Shown here piece after piece: positions 52,097-61,345 of a stretch of DNA of 64,000 bases. The DNA comes from Dehalobacter restrictus DSM 9455 (GTDB taxonomy: Bacteria; Bacillota; Desulfitobacteriia; Desulfitobacteriales; Syntrophobotulaceae), in NCBI RefSeq assembly GCF_000512895.1, contig NZ_CP007033.1:2219001-2283000 (forward strand). The letters run 5' to 3'. Below the pieces are notes generated by a model. It was not told the origin of the DNA and made no database searches. It saw nothing but the letters and a program-made list of their open reading frames with translations. A program made the translations under genes and the position numbers. The first letter of the stretch is position 1; every line of letters starts with the position of its first letter.

Positions 52097-52695
52097 ATAC
52101 CGAATACTCCTAATAATTTATCAAGTGAACCTTTATTCGGAATAAAGAAAAATTTTCCTTCCACCTCTTTAACTCCGGATAATTTCGTATCTATGATCAA
52201 AACGTCGTCATCGATCATCCCTTCTTCCAGCAGGACACCGTCAATCATCGCGCCGACCATGTCGATGGCCATGGCCGGAACGGACGGCTGAAGAAAAACT
52301 CCGGAAAACTTGGATAATGCAATCACGAAGGAACTAACCAGAATATTTCCGACTTCCTGCAGTGCCGACTGCGCCATTTCGTCCTCAAAAATATCCGGGC
52401 GTTCCGGAAGCGCAAGCAATTTCTGGGCAATAACCCTGGCGCTTTCAGTCGGCAGGACAAATATGGCCTTTCCGGGGGCATCACCTTCAACTTTAAGATA
52501 AAGGGCCACCTGGACCGTATCATACTCACCAAGCGCCTCGTTAAGCTTTTCGAGTGGCACAAGCCAAACTTTCGGAACGGACATATCTATTCTTGCCTGC
52601 AGCAGCTTAGAAAGTGATGTTGCCGCATGCCCGGAACCTATATTCCCAATTTCCTTAAAGGCTTCCAGCCTGATTGCAGATATCTCCATGTTCAA
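52093..52695 (-). CDS. cheC: CheY-P phosphatase CheC
   Basis: A 200-residue CheC. The two phosphatase helices are EIGNIGSGHAATSLSKLL and LQEVGNILVSSFVIALSKFSG, each with Glu-x-x-Asn. It dephosphorylates CheY-P and partners CheD. Overlaps the PilZ gene and cheD by 4 bases each. Confidence 0.95.
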   Translation of the reverse strand: MNMEISAIRLEAFKEIGNIGSGHAATSLSKLLQARIDMSVPKVWLVPLEKLNEALGEYDTVQVALYLKVEGDAPGKAIFVLPTESARVIAQKLLALPERPDIFEDEMAQSALQEVGNILVSSFVIALSKFSGVFLQPSVPAMAIDMVGAMIDGVLLEEGMIDDDVLIIDTKLSGVKEVEGKFFFIPNKGSLDKLLGVFGI

Positions 52696-53342
52696 ACCAA
52701 TCCTTTCTTACGCATCTCTCGTTGCAGCTCAAAAACATAGGAAATGATTTTATCACGCATTCTTTCAGAAATCTCATAAAATTCCGCTGAAACCAGGAAA
52801 GCATTTTTTTCTTCTTCTTTCACGCAACGAACGACTATTGCCGGAATCTGCATCGCCGTATCCCCAATGACAGGTTCCACTACGACCAGCGTTTTTTCGG
52901 GTACACACCCTTTTGTCTGAAAAAGCAAACCGCCGCCGCTTAAATCATGCATAAATCCTTTCTGCTCAATCCCTAAACCTTCTTTTTCCACGGTCCTATA
53001 TTGAAGAGGACTGACGACTTGGATCCTGACATATTTTCTTCTTTGAACTTTGAATATCTTTTCCGGAAATTCAATGATAAACGTTGGAATAGGCACAGAA
53101 AACCTTTTAATCAGAACGGTCGAAAAGGAATACGCCGACAGATCGTCGACAAATACAACTTCCAACGCGGTTCCCTCTCTGAGCGGAATAAACTGACCAT
53201 CAACAACCGGTACCCCGATTGTTATGATTTTTTGCCCAACCTCTTCAACCCTGGTCTTATATCTGCCTTGATATTCTCCTTCAGGGACTACGATCTGGAC
53301 ACTTAAGCCCTCATAGATTTTGTCTTTATAGAGCACCTTCAT
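52692..53342 (-). CDS. YcgR-like PilZ-domain c-di-GMP effector
   Basis: A 216-residue protein: an N-terminal YcgR-N-like domain (to about 95) and a PilZ domain with the c-di-GMP site RRKYVR and, 30 residues later, DLSGGGLLF. In Bacillus, YpfA/DgrA inhibits flagellar rotation. Here it takes the place between flhG and cheC where Bacillus has cheB-cheA-cheW. Start is uncertain: ATG at 53342 with GGGGAG close by. Confidence 0.88.
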   Translation of the reverse strand: MKVLYKDKIYEGLSVQIVVPEGEYQGRYKTRVEEVGQKIITIGVPVVDGQFIPLREGTALEVVFVDDLSAYSFSTVLIKRFSVPIPTFIIEFPEKIFKVQRRKYVRIQVVSPLQYRTVEKEGLGIEQKGFMHDLSGGGLLFQTKGCVPEKTLVVVEPVIGDTAMQIPAIVVRCVKEEEKNAFLVSAEFYEISERMRDKIISYVFELQREMRKKGLV

Positions 53343-53396
53343 CACTCCCCAAATAGCGCTCTGACCAGGCATATCATTTTCGTTTGACAAAAGACG

Positions 53397-54263
53397 TTAT
53401 TTTAATTTCAACAGAGAAGAAATAAATCCTCTAATCCCGCTGTTTTGAGTCGGAGGCTGCATAAATACGCCCGCAACATTTCCTGCAATCCATTGGACGC
53501 ATCGGTAAGCATAACTTTGAGGATCCAATAGCCCAACCGGCTTTTGTTCCATCACGGAGCGCCCGACTGACGGATCGTCGTAAACCCATCCCAATAAACT
53601 GATGGGCATACCCAAAAACTTCGTAACCGCATGCTCCAGTCTTTCATAGGCCTGCCTGGCTTCTTCCTCACTCTTGACCCGATTCACCACAATGTTGAGA
53701 TTCACTTTTCCGGTCGGGCTTTTGATTGATTTGATCAGCCCATAAGCATCGGTCATGGAAGGCGGCTCCGGCGTCAGAACGAGAATGACATCGTCCGCAG
53801 CACTGATAAAGTTCAATACGGTATGTCCTAAACCAGCTCCGGTATCAATCAGCAGAATATCCGCCATTTTTTCGAGACGGCCAAGATTAACAAGAACATT
53901 TTTCAGCTGTCCCCTGTCCAAATTGGCGAGCTCTACCATCCCGGATGCTCCAGGCAATACTTTGATTCCTTTGCCAATCGGGTAAAGAATATCTTCAATT
54001 CTTTTTTCGCCGGTCAGCAGGTGCTTAATATTGTATTTCGGCGTGATCCCAAAAGCGACATCAACATTAGCCAGCCCGAGATCACCGTCCAGAATGATCA
54101 CCTTGTAATTGTATTCAGCCAGAGCAAGGGCCAAGTTCACCACAAAACTGGTTTTGCCCACACCGCCTTTCCCGCTGCTGACTGCAATGACCCGCATATT
54201 TTTTGGTACCGTAACTTCTCTTTCACTCGCCATCTGCCGGAGTGTACTGGCCTGGTCATACAT
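53397..54263 (-). CDS. flhG: FlhG (YlxH/FleN) MinD-like ATPase
   Basis: A 288-residue ParA/MinD-type ATPase. The deviant Walker A SSGKGGVGKTSFVVNLALAL, Walker B VIILDGDLGLANVDVAFG, and MADILLIDTGAGLG are present. It controls flagellar number and placement with FlhF. ATG at 54263 with GGGGAGG upstream gives MYDQASTLRQMAS. Overlaps flhF by 8 bases. Confidence 0.95.
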   Translation of the reverse strand: MYDQASTLRQMASEREVTVPKNMRVIAVSSGKGGVGKTSFVVNLALALAEYNYKVIILDGDLGLANVDVAFGITPKYNIKHLLTGEKRIEDILYPIGKGIKVLPGASGMVELANLDRGQLKNVLVNLGRLEKMADILLIDTGAGLGHTVLNFISAADDVILVLTPEPPSMTDAYGLIKSIKSPTGKVNLNIVVNRVKSEEEARQAYERLEHAVTKFLGMPISLLGWVYDDPSVGRSVMEQKPVGLLDPQSYAYRCVQWIAGNVAGVFMQPPTQNSGIRGFISSLLKLK

Positions 54264-55446
54264 ATGGATTTTCCTCCCCAAGAACGTACCGGGTAAGTTT
54301 CTCGGAAGTAGCTGCATCAATATCATCCGGGACATTCTGTCCGTTTGTTAAATAAGCAACAGGCAAATTGGTTTTTGCCAAGAGATCAAGTATGGAACCG
54401 AGAGAAAAGCTCTCATCCAGCTTCGTTAAGATCAGATGCGTGGATAATTTTTTAAATCTTTCATAGACTTTCATCTGGTCAGCCAGGTTGGTCGTAACAC
54501 TCATGACAAGCATTGTCAGATCAGGTTTTGCCTTGTCCAGAAAAGCTTCCAATTCATCCATATGAAGATCGTGCTGTGGACTGCGTCCGGCTGTATCAAT
54601 AAAAATAAGCTCTTTGTCGGCATGGATGTCAATCGCTTCTCTTAACCCTTCCGGCGTCATAACGACTTCAACCGGAACACCGATGATTTCTCCGAAAGTT
54701 CTGAGTTGTTCCACTGCCGCTACTCTGAATGTGTCGGCTGTTATCAGCGCGACCTTTCTTCTTTCAATGATGCTGAAACCTGCCGCAAGCTTCCCAATGG
54801 TTGTTGTTTTCCCGACTCCGGTAGGTCCTACCATCGCGACCACCAATGTCCTGGATTTGCTGGGCCTGATAACTTCGGTATTTGAACATAGCCGCTCTAC
54901 TTGATTTTCCAACAGTTCAAATACTTTCACATTATTTTTCCATTGATCTTCGGCAAGATCGTTTTTAATAGGCTCGAGCAGTTCAGCGGCAGTTTCTCTG
55001 CTGGCCCCTCTATCCGTCATAAAATGGATCCAGTCAGAGTAAGGTTTGGATTCGGCACTGATGCTTACGTCCCCTTTGGTGATATGCCCTTTGATTTCTT
55101 TCAGAATCGTGTGCATTTGTTTGATTTCGGACTGGGCATCATAGGAAATACGCTGCTCTCTCGTGTTTTCATTTTCTTTTTCTCTGTAAGCTTCATAGGC
55201 CTTCTTTATCGCATCCGTATTAACGACCTTGACAGGTTCCTCCTCCGCTGGGTTCATCGCGGCATGGTTCGGCTGCCTATCTTCAATCGCTGCGGTAATT
55301 TCCACTTTTGTACGCGCAAAAAAACCCAGGAATCCGCCTTCTTTAATTTGGCGGGTCTGCAGAATCACTGCCTCCGACCCAAGATCCCGTTTGATCTTCC
55401 CCATTGTATCCGCCACATTGTCACCGATGAACCGTTTCACCCTCAT
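54256..55446 (-). CDS. flhF: FlhF, SRP-type flagellar GTPase
   Basis: A 396-residue SRP-family GTPase. The basic N-terminus (MRVKRFIGDNVADTMGKIKRDLGSEAVILQTRQIKEGGFLGFFARTKVEITAAIE) is typical of FlhF. G-domain: MVGPTGVGKTTTIGKLAAGF, ADTFRVAAVEQLRTFGE, LIFIDTAGRSPQH, TKLDESFSLGSILD. Recruits the first flagellar protein to the site. Adjacent to flhA (0 bases) and overlapping flhG. Confidence 0.96.
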   Translation of the reverse strand: MRVKRFIGDNVADTMGKIKRDLGSEAVILQTRQIKEGGFLGFFARTKVEITAAIEDRQPNHAAMNPAEEEPVKVVNTDAIKKAYEAYREKENENTREQRISYDAQSEIKQMHTILKEIKGHITKGDVSISAESKPYSDWIHFMTDRGASRETAAELLEPIKNDLAEDQWKNNVKVFELLENQVERLCSNTEVIRPSKSRTLVVAMVGPTGVGKTTTIGKLAAGFSIIERRKVALITADTFRVAAVEQLRTFGEIIGVPVEVVMTPEGLREAIDIHADKELIFIDTAGRSPQHDLHMDELEAFLDKAKPDLTMLVMSVTTNLADQMKVYERFKKLSTHLILTKLDESFSLGSILDLLAKTNLPVAYLTNGQNVPDDIDAATSEKLTRYVLGEENPYV

Positions 55447-57510
55447 TTAATCCAACACCACCATTCCAAGAGCCTGAACCTCTATTCCCTGTACAAGTTC
55501 ATTATAAGACAAGATGACCAGGTGAGGAAGCTGACGCTCTGTCATTCTTTTTAAACTTATCCTGACCACAGGAGCACACAACATTACGGGATTGTGTCCC
55601 TGCAGCATGATTTTTTCCACTTGGGCACCTATTTTTTTTAAGAGCTTCTGCAAAACATTCGGATCAATATTTACGTAACTGCCATAGTCCGAAGGACGAA
55701 GGTTATCTAAAATCATCTGCTCAATCCTCGGTTCAAGCGTGAGTACCGGCAATTTTTTTTGAGGATTCAGGAAGGGCTGTACAATCTGGCGGGCCAAGCC
55801 TTGCCGGACATGTTCGGTAAGCCTGTCGATATCTTTTGTCAAAGGAGCACTATCCGCGAGCGTTTCCAGGATCGTCACCAGATCTCTGACCGATACCCTT
55901 TCCCGCAGCAGATTGCTGAGCACCTTCTGAACCTGCCCCAGGCTGAGCAGGTCAGGAATAAGCTCTTCAACGACTGCCGGCGACTGTTCCTTGGCATGGT
56001 CCATTAACTTCTTCACATCCTGCCGGCTGATAATCTCATGGGCATGCGTTTTAAGAATTTCCGTCAGATGGGTCGCGAGTACTGTCGGTGCATCGACGAC
56101 GGTATATCCGGAAAGTTCTGCCTGCTCTCTGACCGACGCATTAATCCATTTGGCATCAAGGCCAAAGGCCGGTTCTTTGGTCGGAACGCCCTGGATGGAA
56201 TCATCCTCGATCCCCCCGCTGAAAGCTAGGTAATGATCGGTCATCAATTCCCCGGAAGCAACCTCAGCGCCTTTCAGTTTGATCGTATACTGATTCGGCT
56301 GCAGGTTCATATTATCCCTGACCCTGATCACCGGAACGATAAATCCAAGTTCCCCAGCCAGCTGCTTGCGGATCAGAATAATCCTGTCCAAAAGATCCCC
56401 TCCCTGACCGGCGTCAACCAGCGAAATCAGCGCATAGCCGATCTCCAGCTCCATATGATCCATTCCAAGCATATTCATCACATTTTCAGGCTTCTTGGTC
56501 TCATCCATATCGTTTTTAACCGCCGCCGCCGATTCTATTTTGGCTGCCTGAGCAGTGCTGCGCTGAAGATAGTAACCCATGCCGGCAGTAGCTGCGGCAA
56601 ACATCAGCATGGGTACCCGAGGCATACCAAAAATAGCAAGGGCTATCAATACCCCGGAAGTAATATAGAGCGCCTTTGGCGTCCTGAAGAGCTGTTTGGC
56701 TAGATCCTGGCCAAGATTACTGTCCGATGCGGCTCTTGTCACGATGAGACCTGTGGCTGTGGAAATAAGCAGTGCCGGGATCTGGGTTACCAGACCGTCT
56801 CCGATCGTCAGCAGCGTATAGGTGTATAGCGCGTCGGTGACCGCCATGCCCTTGGTTACCATCCCGATAATAAAGCCACCGATAATGTTAATCAGCAGGA
56901 TAATAATTGCCGCAATGGCATCCCCTTTGACAAACTTGCTGGCCCCGTCCATCGCGCCGTAAAAATCCGCTTCCTGCTGGATATTGAGTCTTCGGGTCCT
57001 GGCTTCCTGATCCGTGATGATGCCGGCGTTCAGATCGGCATCGATGCTCATCTGTTTTCCGGGCATCGCATCCAGGGTAAAGCGTGCCCCGACTTCGGAT
57101 ACGCGCTCCGCACCTTTGGTAATGACCATAAACTGTACCACGACTAGGATGCAGAACACAATAAAACCGACAACCGGATTTCCCTGGATAACAAACTGTC
57201 CAAACTGCTGAATGACCTGCCCCGCGTGAGCCTCGAGCAAAATCAGTTTTGTGGTGGAAAGGTTCAGGGCCAGTCGAAACAGTGTCATGGTCAGCAGTAA
57301 AGAAGGCAGTACGGAAAACTCCAGCGGGTCCTTCGTGAAGACAGCCAGCAGAAGAATCAGGACTGACCCGGTAATGTTCAAGGTGATAAGAAAATCAAGC
57401 CAGCCTGCGGGCACGCCAAGGACCATGACGACAATAATGCCGACGATGCCGATGGCTACGATAATATCCGTATTTCTTGCTAATCTGCCCGCGCGAGTTG
57501 TCGTCGCCAT
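55447..57510 (-). CDS. flhA: Flagellar export gate protein FlhA
   Basis: A 687-residue gate protein. Eight membrane helices in the N-terminal half, with the FHIPEP region VVQFMVITKGAERVSEVGARFTLDAMPGKQMSIDADLNAG and the C-terminal cytoplasmic domain (about 340-687, DLLDRIILIRKQLAGELGFIVPVIRVRDN). ATG at 57510 with AAGGAGG upstream; the frame to 57567 has no ribosome site. Preceded by a 545-base gap from flhB. Confidence 0.96.
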   Translation of the reverse strand: MATTTRAGRLARNTDIIVAIGIVGIIVVMVLGVPAGWLDFLITLNITGSVLILLLAVFTKDPLEFSVLPSLLLTMTLFRLALNLSTTKLILLEAHAGQVIQQFGQFVIQGNPVVGFIVFCILVVVQFMVITKGAERVSEVGARFTLDAMPGKQMSIDADLNAGIITDQEARTRRLNIQQEADFYGAMDGASKFVKGDAIAAIIILLINIIGGFIIGMVTKGMAVTDALYTYTLLTIGDGLVTQIPALLISTATGLIVTRAASDSNLGQDLAKQLFRTPKALYITSGVLIALAIFGMPRVPMLMFAAATAGMGYYLQRSTAQAAKIESAAAVKNDMDETKKPENVMNMLGMDHMELEIGYALISLVDAGQGGDLLDRIILIRKQLAGELGFIVPVIRVRDNMNLQPNQYTIKLKGAEVASGELMTDHYLAFSGGIEDDSIQGVPTKEPAFGLDAKWINASVREQAELSGYTVVDAPTVLATHLTEILKTHAHEIISRQDVKKLMDHAKEQSPAVVEELIPDLLSLGQVQKVLSNLLRERVSVRDLVTILETLADSAPLTKDIDRLTEHVRQGLARQIVQPFLNPQKKLPVLTLEPRIEQMILDNLRPSDYGSYVNIDPNVLQKLLKKIGAQVEKIMLQGHNPVMLCAPVVRISLKRMTERQLPHLVILSYNELVQGIEVQALGMVVLD

Positions 57511-57581
57511 TCTGCCGTATCCTCCTTTACTTAATTCTGTGTTTTCAAAAATGATCCTTGGATCCATTCAAAAAAACTTTT

Positions 57582-57747
57582 GGGGTAAGTCTCCGTGATA
57601 TATAGCCGCTCTCGGCCGTTGCGTCTTCCTGACGCGTCGCTCCTTGCCATCCGTGGCACCGCGACATTAGGCCATCCGTGGCCGTCAAAAGGCCGCGCTG
57701 CGCACTCCATGCTCCGCTGACGCTGGCTATATATCACGGAGACCTAT
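57582..57747 (+). repeat. Palindromic element B (long form)
   Basis: Outer arms GTCTCCGTGATATATAGCC (57589-57607) and its perfect reverse complement (57725-57743), 19 bp, enclose a 117-base core. The core holds CGGCCGTTG (57613-57621), two GCCATCCGTGGC hairpins, AAAAGGCCGCG (57687-57697) and GCTCCGCT (57711-57718). The same blocks occur in element C in the opposite orientation. The arm sequence differs from C, but pairing is kept. Confidence 0.85.
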
Positions 57748-57921
57748 CTCTGAAGCTATCTTTGTTTGGGTATTCCTTCAAGAAGTTTACTGTTTGCATG
57801 TTCTCATAGTTTGGAATAGGTCTGCAAGTACATAATTCCACAATGGCATACAAACCTGCGTGAATGAGCTTACGTTCAATTCGGGGCAAAAAAGCTAGAC
57901 CCTATAATAAGCATAAGATCA

Positions 57922-58034
57922 GTCTGCGTGCCACAGTTCCGCGGCGAGCGGAGCCTGGATGGCGCAACGCGGCCTTTTGTGCCATGGATGGCACAACGGC
58001 CGAAAGCGGAATTGTGGCACGCAGACTTGCCCCG
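57922..58034 (-). repeat. Palindromic element C (long form)
   Basis: Arms 57922-57943 and 58007-58028 (22 bases, one mismatch) with ends AGTCTGCGTGCCACA and TGTGGCACGCAGACT. The core contains, on the minus strand, TCGGCCGTTG (57995-58004), a GCCATCCATGGC-type hairpin, AAAAGGCCGCG (57969-57979) and GCTCCGCT (57948-57955), as in element B. The arms are close to those of element A. It ends 21 bases before the flhB stop. Confidence 0.85.
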
Positions 58035-58055
58035 ACATAATGGTGCCAGCTCCCG

Positions 58056-59123
58056 CTACGCGGAATAGGATCGTCTCTTCTTGTTGAGACGGAAGACAAA
58101 CGCGAGGACTTCGGCGACCGCCTTGTATAGCTCCCCCGGCACAACCTGTCCCAGCTCAACCTGGGAATAAAGCGATCTGGCCAAAGGCTTGTTTTCCATA
58201 ATCACAATATTGTTTTCTTCCGCAACCGCCCTGATTCTTAAAGCTATTTCATTCTGCCCTTTGGCGACGACATAGGGAGCAGGATATTTGGCTGTATCAT
58301 ATTTTAAGGCGACTGCATAATGCGTCGGGTTTGTAATGACGACATCTGCCTGCTTCAGGTCCTCCATCATTCGGCGCATAGCCATCATGCGCTGGCGCTT
58401 CTTAATCTGACCCTTGATGAGCGGATCTCCCTCCGTTTGTTTGTATTCTTCTTTGATTTCTTCCTGGGACATCCTAAGGTTTTTCTCATAATCCCACCAT
58501 TGATAAAGGAAATCTGCAAACGCAATCACCAGAAAGGCCAGCGCGATCTTCCAGGCCATTTCAAACAACAATCCGCTTAAAAAAATGACGGACTGCCCGA
58601 CTTCAGCCCCTTGCAGCGCCGGAAATACATCCATGTTTTTGCGAATGATATCGATAAGAAAATAACCGATTACCAGTACTTTGAATAAAGACTTGACCAA
58701 ATTGACCAGGGCCTTCAGCCCGAACATCCTCTTGGCCCCTTCAACAGGATTCATCCTCGAGAATTTCGGAATCATAGGTTCGGTAATGAATACCGGTCCC
58801 GTCTGCAGGATATTTACAGCAAATGCGACCACCAGCGCAGCCGCAAATACTGGAGCCAGAATCAGCAGGCACTGCCAGGAAATATCGATAACAACCTTCC
58901 AGAGGGACTGAAGATTCCAGTCCCCGGAAAAATTTGCTGTGTACGTAAAAATGTTGGCTAATCTTTGAAACACATTCGGCAGCCACATTTTCAGCAAACC
59001 GACGATAGCCAGAAGCATTACGGCCGAAGTCAGTTCCTGACTCTTCAGTATCTGGCCTTTTTTACGGGCTTCCTGCCTTTTTTTAGGAGTCGCCGGGAAC
59101 CTTTTTTCTGCTATGTACGCCAC
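58056..59123 (-). CDS. flhB: Flagellar export switch protein FlhB
   Basis: A 355-residue protein: four membrane helices and a cytoplasmic domain with the self-cleavage site NPTHYAVALKYD. RFPATPKKRQEARKKGQILKS at the N-terminus and NKPLARSLYSQVELGQVVPGELYKAVAEVLAFVFRL at the end are conserved. Switches export from hook to filament substrates. GTG start overlapping the fliR end by 13 bases. Confidence 0.95.
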   Translation of the reverse strand: MAYIAEKRFPATPKKRQEARKKGQILKSQELTSAVMLLAIVGLLKMWLPNVFQRLANIFTYTANFSGDWNLQSLWKVVIDISWQCLLILAPVFAAALVVAFAVNILQTGPVFITEPMIPKFSRMNPVEGAKRMFGLKALVNLVKSLFKVLVIGYFLIDIIRKNMDVFPALQGAEVGQSVIFLSGLLFEMAWKIALAFLVIAFADFLYQWWDYEKNLRMSQEEIKEEYKQTEGDPLIKGQIKKRQRMMAMRRMMEDLKQADVVITNPTHYAVALKYDTAKYPAPYVVAKGQNEIALRIRAVAEENNIVIMENKPLARSLYSQVELGQVVPGELYKAVAEVLAFVFRLNKKRRSYSA

Positions 59124-59890
59124 CCCCTCAACAGTTCAAAAAACCACTGCATCGTAACATCAAAAACCCGCGATACCGTATCACCAAAGAAAGTAATCAT
59201 CAAGTACAGCATGGCGAGGCCAAAGATGATCTTTACTGGGAATATCACAGAAAATATATTAAGCTGGGGTACGGTCTTCGCTAAAAGGCCGATACCGACA
59301 TCGGCCAGTAAGATGGCACCAAAGATCGGCATCGCAATCTGCAGCGATAAACTTAAGACCTTCCCGGTAATGTCTATAAAGAATGCTGCGCCGTAGTTCA
59401 CACCAGAAGGATTAATCGGCAGAAATTCATAACTTCTGGTCACCGCAGCAATGATATAGTAGTGGGAATTGGTAGCCAGAAGAAGCATGGTCGCCAGCAA
59501 AGCTAGGAAACTTCCTGTCATCGGGCTTTGCATACCATTGATCGGATCAACAATGTTTCCGGTCATAAACCCGAGCTGAAAATCAATCAGCTGCCCGGCT
59601 CCCTGCATAGCCATCGTAAGCAAGCTGATAATGAATCCCATCGTCAGGCCCAGGAGTATCTCCTTCACCAGTACTCCGATCAGCGGAATCCATTCATTCG
59701 GTATCATGGGGTTTTGGGCTTGAATCAGCGGATAGGCAACGACTGACAGCCCTGCGGCGAGACCAAGTCTTATCATCGCCGGAACGCCTTTGGCACCGAA
59801 CACCGGCGCAAGCATGACCACTCCTGCCCAGCGGGAAAAGATAAGCATAAATAAAATAAGATTCCACTGTAAGTAATCAGACAGGTTCAA
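59111..59890 (-). CDS. fliR: Flagellar export protein FliR
   Basis: A 259-residue polytopic export-gate protein with about six helices, beginning NLSDYLQWNLILFMLIFSRWAGVVMLAPVFG. LLAKTVPQLNIFSVIFPVKIIFGLAMLYLM is the conserved C-terminal segment. The TTG at 59890 has GGAGG seven bases upstream; the frame to 59986 is not supported. FliP-FliQ-FliR form the export pore. Confidence 0.94.
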   Translation of the reverse strand: MNLSDYLQWNLILFMLIFSRWAGVVMLAPVFGAKGVPAMIRLGLAAGLSVVAYPLIQAQNPMIPNEWIPLIGVLVKEILLGLTMGFIISLLTMAMQGAGQLIDFQLGFMTGNIVDPINGMQSPMTGSFLALLATMLLLATNSHYYIIAAVTRSYEFLPINPSGVNYGAAFFIDITGKVLSLSLQIAMPIFGAILLADVGIGLLAKTVPQLNIFSVIFPVKIIFGLAMLYLMITFFGDTVSRVFDVTMQWFFELLRGWRT

Positions 59891-59913
59891 GTTACGTCCT
59901 CCATTGGACCGCT

Positions 59914-60186
59914 TTAATACCGGGCATATTTGGCAATCTCCGTAAAGAGCGTTGCCGTGTAAGTGGTCATCACATTGAGCATCCAAGGACCCAGGATAAG
60001 CAGAATCACGGCAACACCCAATAATTTTGGAATAAAGGACAGCGTTTGCTCCTGTATTTGCGTCATAGCCTGGAAGACACTAACAACAAGGCCGATAAGC
60101 AAGCTCACGGCCAGGATCGGTCCGCCAACAATGACTGCTACCGCTATGGCTTCTTTAGCCATCGCAAGAATTTGATTTTCAGACAT
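59914..60186 (-). CDS. fliQ: Flagellar export protein FliQ
   Basis: A 90-residue protein with two helices: MAKEAIAVAVIVGGPILAVSLLIGLVVSVFQAMTQIQEQTLSFIPKLLGV. Pore component with FliP and FliR; length and motif are typical. 23 bases separate it from fliR. Confidence 0.96.
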   Translation of the reverse strand: MSENQILAMAKEAIAVAVIVGGPILAVSLLIGLVVSVFQAMTQIQEQTLSFIPKLLGVAVILLILGPWMLNVMTTYTATLFTEIAKYARY

Positions 60187-60220
60187 TCCGTTTCACCTCT
60201 GGCAAATTTCTTGGGACCCT

Positions 60221-60871
60221 TTAACTGAAACTTGAAACCAGAGACTTCACCACCAATGACCATCCGTCAACCAAAACAAACAGCAATATCTTGAACGGCA
60301 GGGAAATCATCATCGGAGGTAGCATCATCATCCCCATCGACATCAGCGTGCTCGATACAACCATATCAATAATAATAAAAGGAATAAAAATCGCAAAACC
60401 CATCTGGAAAGCCGTCTTCAATTCACTGATGACAAAAGCCGGGATTAAAACATACGTGGGGATATCCCCATACGTTTTGGGCTGCTCTATTTTGGCCATA
60501 TTCACAAACAACGCCAGATCTTTTTCTCTGGTTTGTTTGAACATAAACGTTCGCAGCGGCTGTTCGGCCTTGTCCAAGGCTTCCTCCTTGGTAATCTGGG
60601 TTTTCATGTAAGGCTGAAGCGCATGGGTATTAATCTCGTTGAACGTTGGCATCATGACAAAAAAAGTCAGAAACAAGGAAAGTCCGATAATGACTTGGGT
60701 AGGAGGCAGCGTTTGTGTTCCCAGCGCATTACGGACAAAAGATAAAACGACAACAATTCGGGTGAAAGAAGTCATTAATACCAGAATAGCCGGTGCAAAG
60801 GAAAGGACCGTAACAAGTAAAAGGATCTGAACGGCAGAGCCGGTCTGGCCTGCATCAAGTGTAATGTTCAT
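60221..60871 (-). CDS. fliP: Flagellar export protein FliP
   Basis: A 216-residue protein with about four helices and FliP signatures [42 protein letters not shown] and [58 protein letters not shown] lies before the ATG at 60871. It overlaps fliO by 17 bases. No long cleavable signal is visible. Confidence 0.96.
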   Translation of the reverse strand: MNITLDAGQTGSAVQILLLVTVLSFAPAILVLMTSFTRIVVVLSFVRNALGTQTLPPTQVIIGLSLFLTFFVMMPTFNEINTHALQPYMKTQITKEEALDKAEQPLRTFMFKQTREKDLALFVNMAKIEQPKTYGDIPTYVLIPAFVISELKTAFQMGFAIFIPFIIIDMVVSSTLMSMGMMMLPPMMISLPFKILLFVLVDGWSLVVKSLVSSFS

Positions 60872-61343
60872 TTTTTTCCTCCTTGAGAAATCTCTCAAGT
60901 TCAGCAGAAAACGGTTCATTCTTTTGTTTCTTTTTTAACTTCTTCCAGATCACGGACATCCATTCATCCATTTTTTCTTGCGGTTGTCGTGCAATTTCAT
61001 CAAGAATTTCAGCCGCCACATCCAAATCATCGATCTCAGCCACCTTTGTAATATGATGGTCCGTCCCACCGAGAACCTGGATCTTCCCGGCTATTTCGAC
61101 CAGGTACAGTGCCTGCTGGCCGTTTAAAACCTGCCGGTCAAGGACCCTTACCCACGGAGACTGGATACTCCGCATGGAGAAACGGTTCAGCCGTTTGATC
61201 AGCCATAAGGCCACGACAAGAATAATCAGAAAAACCACAATCATCCCGATCAGACCGGGCCAGGAAAAAGCTTCCGTTGGGGTTACCGCTGATCCCGCAG
61301 CTCCTGAAGCACCGGGATAAGGCAGTTTATCATAATCGTTCAT
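60855..61343 (-). CDS. fliO: Flagellar biosynthesis protein FliO
   Basis: A 162-residue bitopic protein with one helix (about 31-50) and a cytoplasmic part with the FliO segment [39 protein letters not shown]. Assists FliP assembly. Basic Lys-rich C-terminus. Located between cheY and fliP as in Bacillus. Confidence 0.9.
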   Translation of the reverse strand: MNDYDKLPYPGASGAAGSAVTPTEAFSWPGLIGMIVVFLIILVVALWLIKRLNRFSMRSIQSPWVRVLDRQVLNGQQALYLVEIAGKIQVLGGTDHHITKVAEIDDLDVAAEILDEIARQPQEKMDEWMSVIWKKLKKKQKNEPFSAELERFLKEEKNEHYT

Positions 61344-61345
61344 GG

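Larger units (their letters stand above)
57511..58055. other. 545-base non-coding gap between flhB and flhA
   Basis: Unusually long space in an otherwise tightly packed operon. It contains palindromic elements B (57582-57747) and C (57922-58034) and a short fragment (about 57829-57860) similar to the start of an arm (AGGTCTGCAAG, ATTCCACAAT). No ribosome site with a coding frame was found. Confidence 0.8.

Noticed and set aside
53343-53390. Upstream extension of the PilZ protein to a TTG at 53390
   Set aside because: No ribosome site in front of the TTG; the ATG at 53342 follows GGGGAG, although the spacing is short.
57829-57870. AGGTCTGCAAG...ATTCCACAAT as another palindromic element
   Set aside because: It resembles one arm but no pairing partner is found nearby; kept only as a possible fragment.
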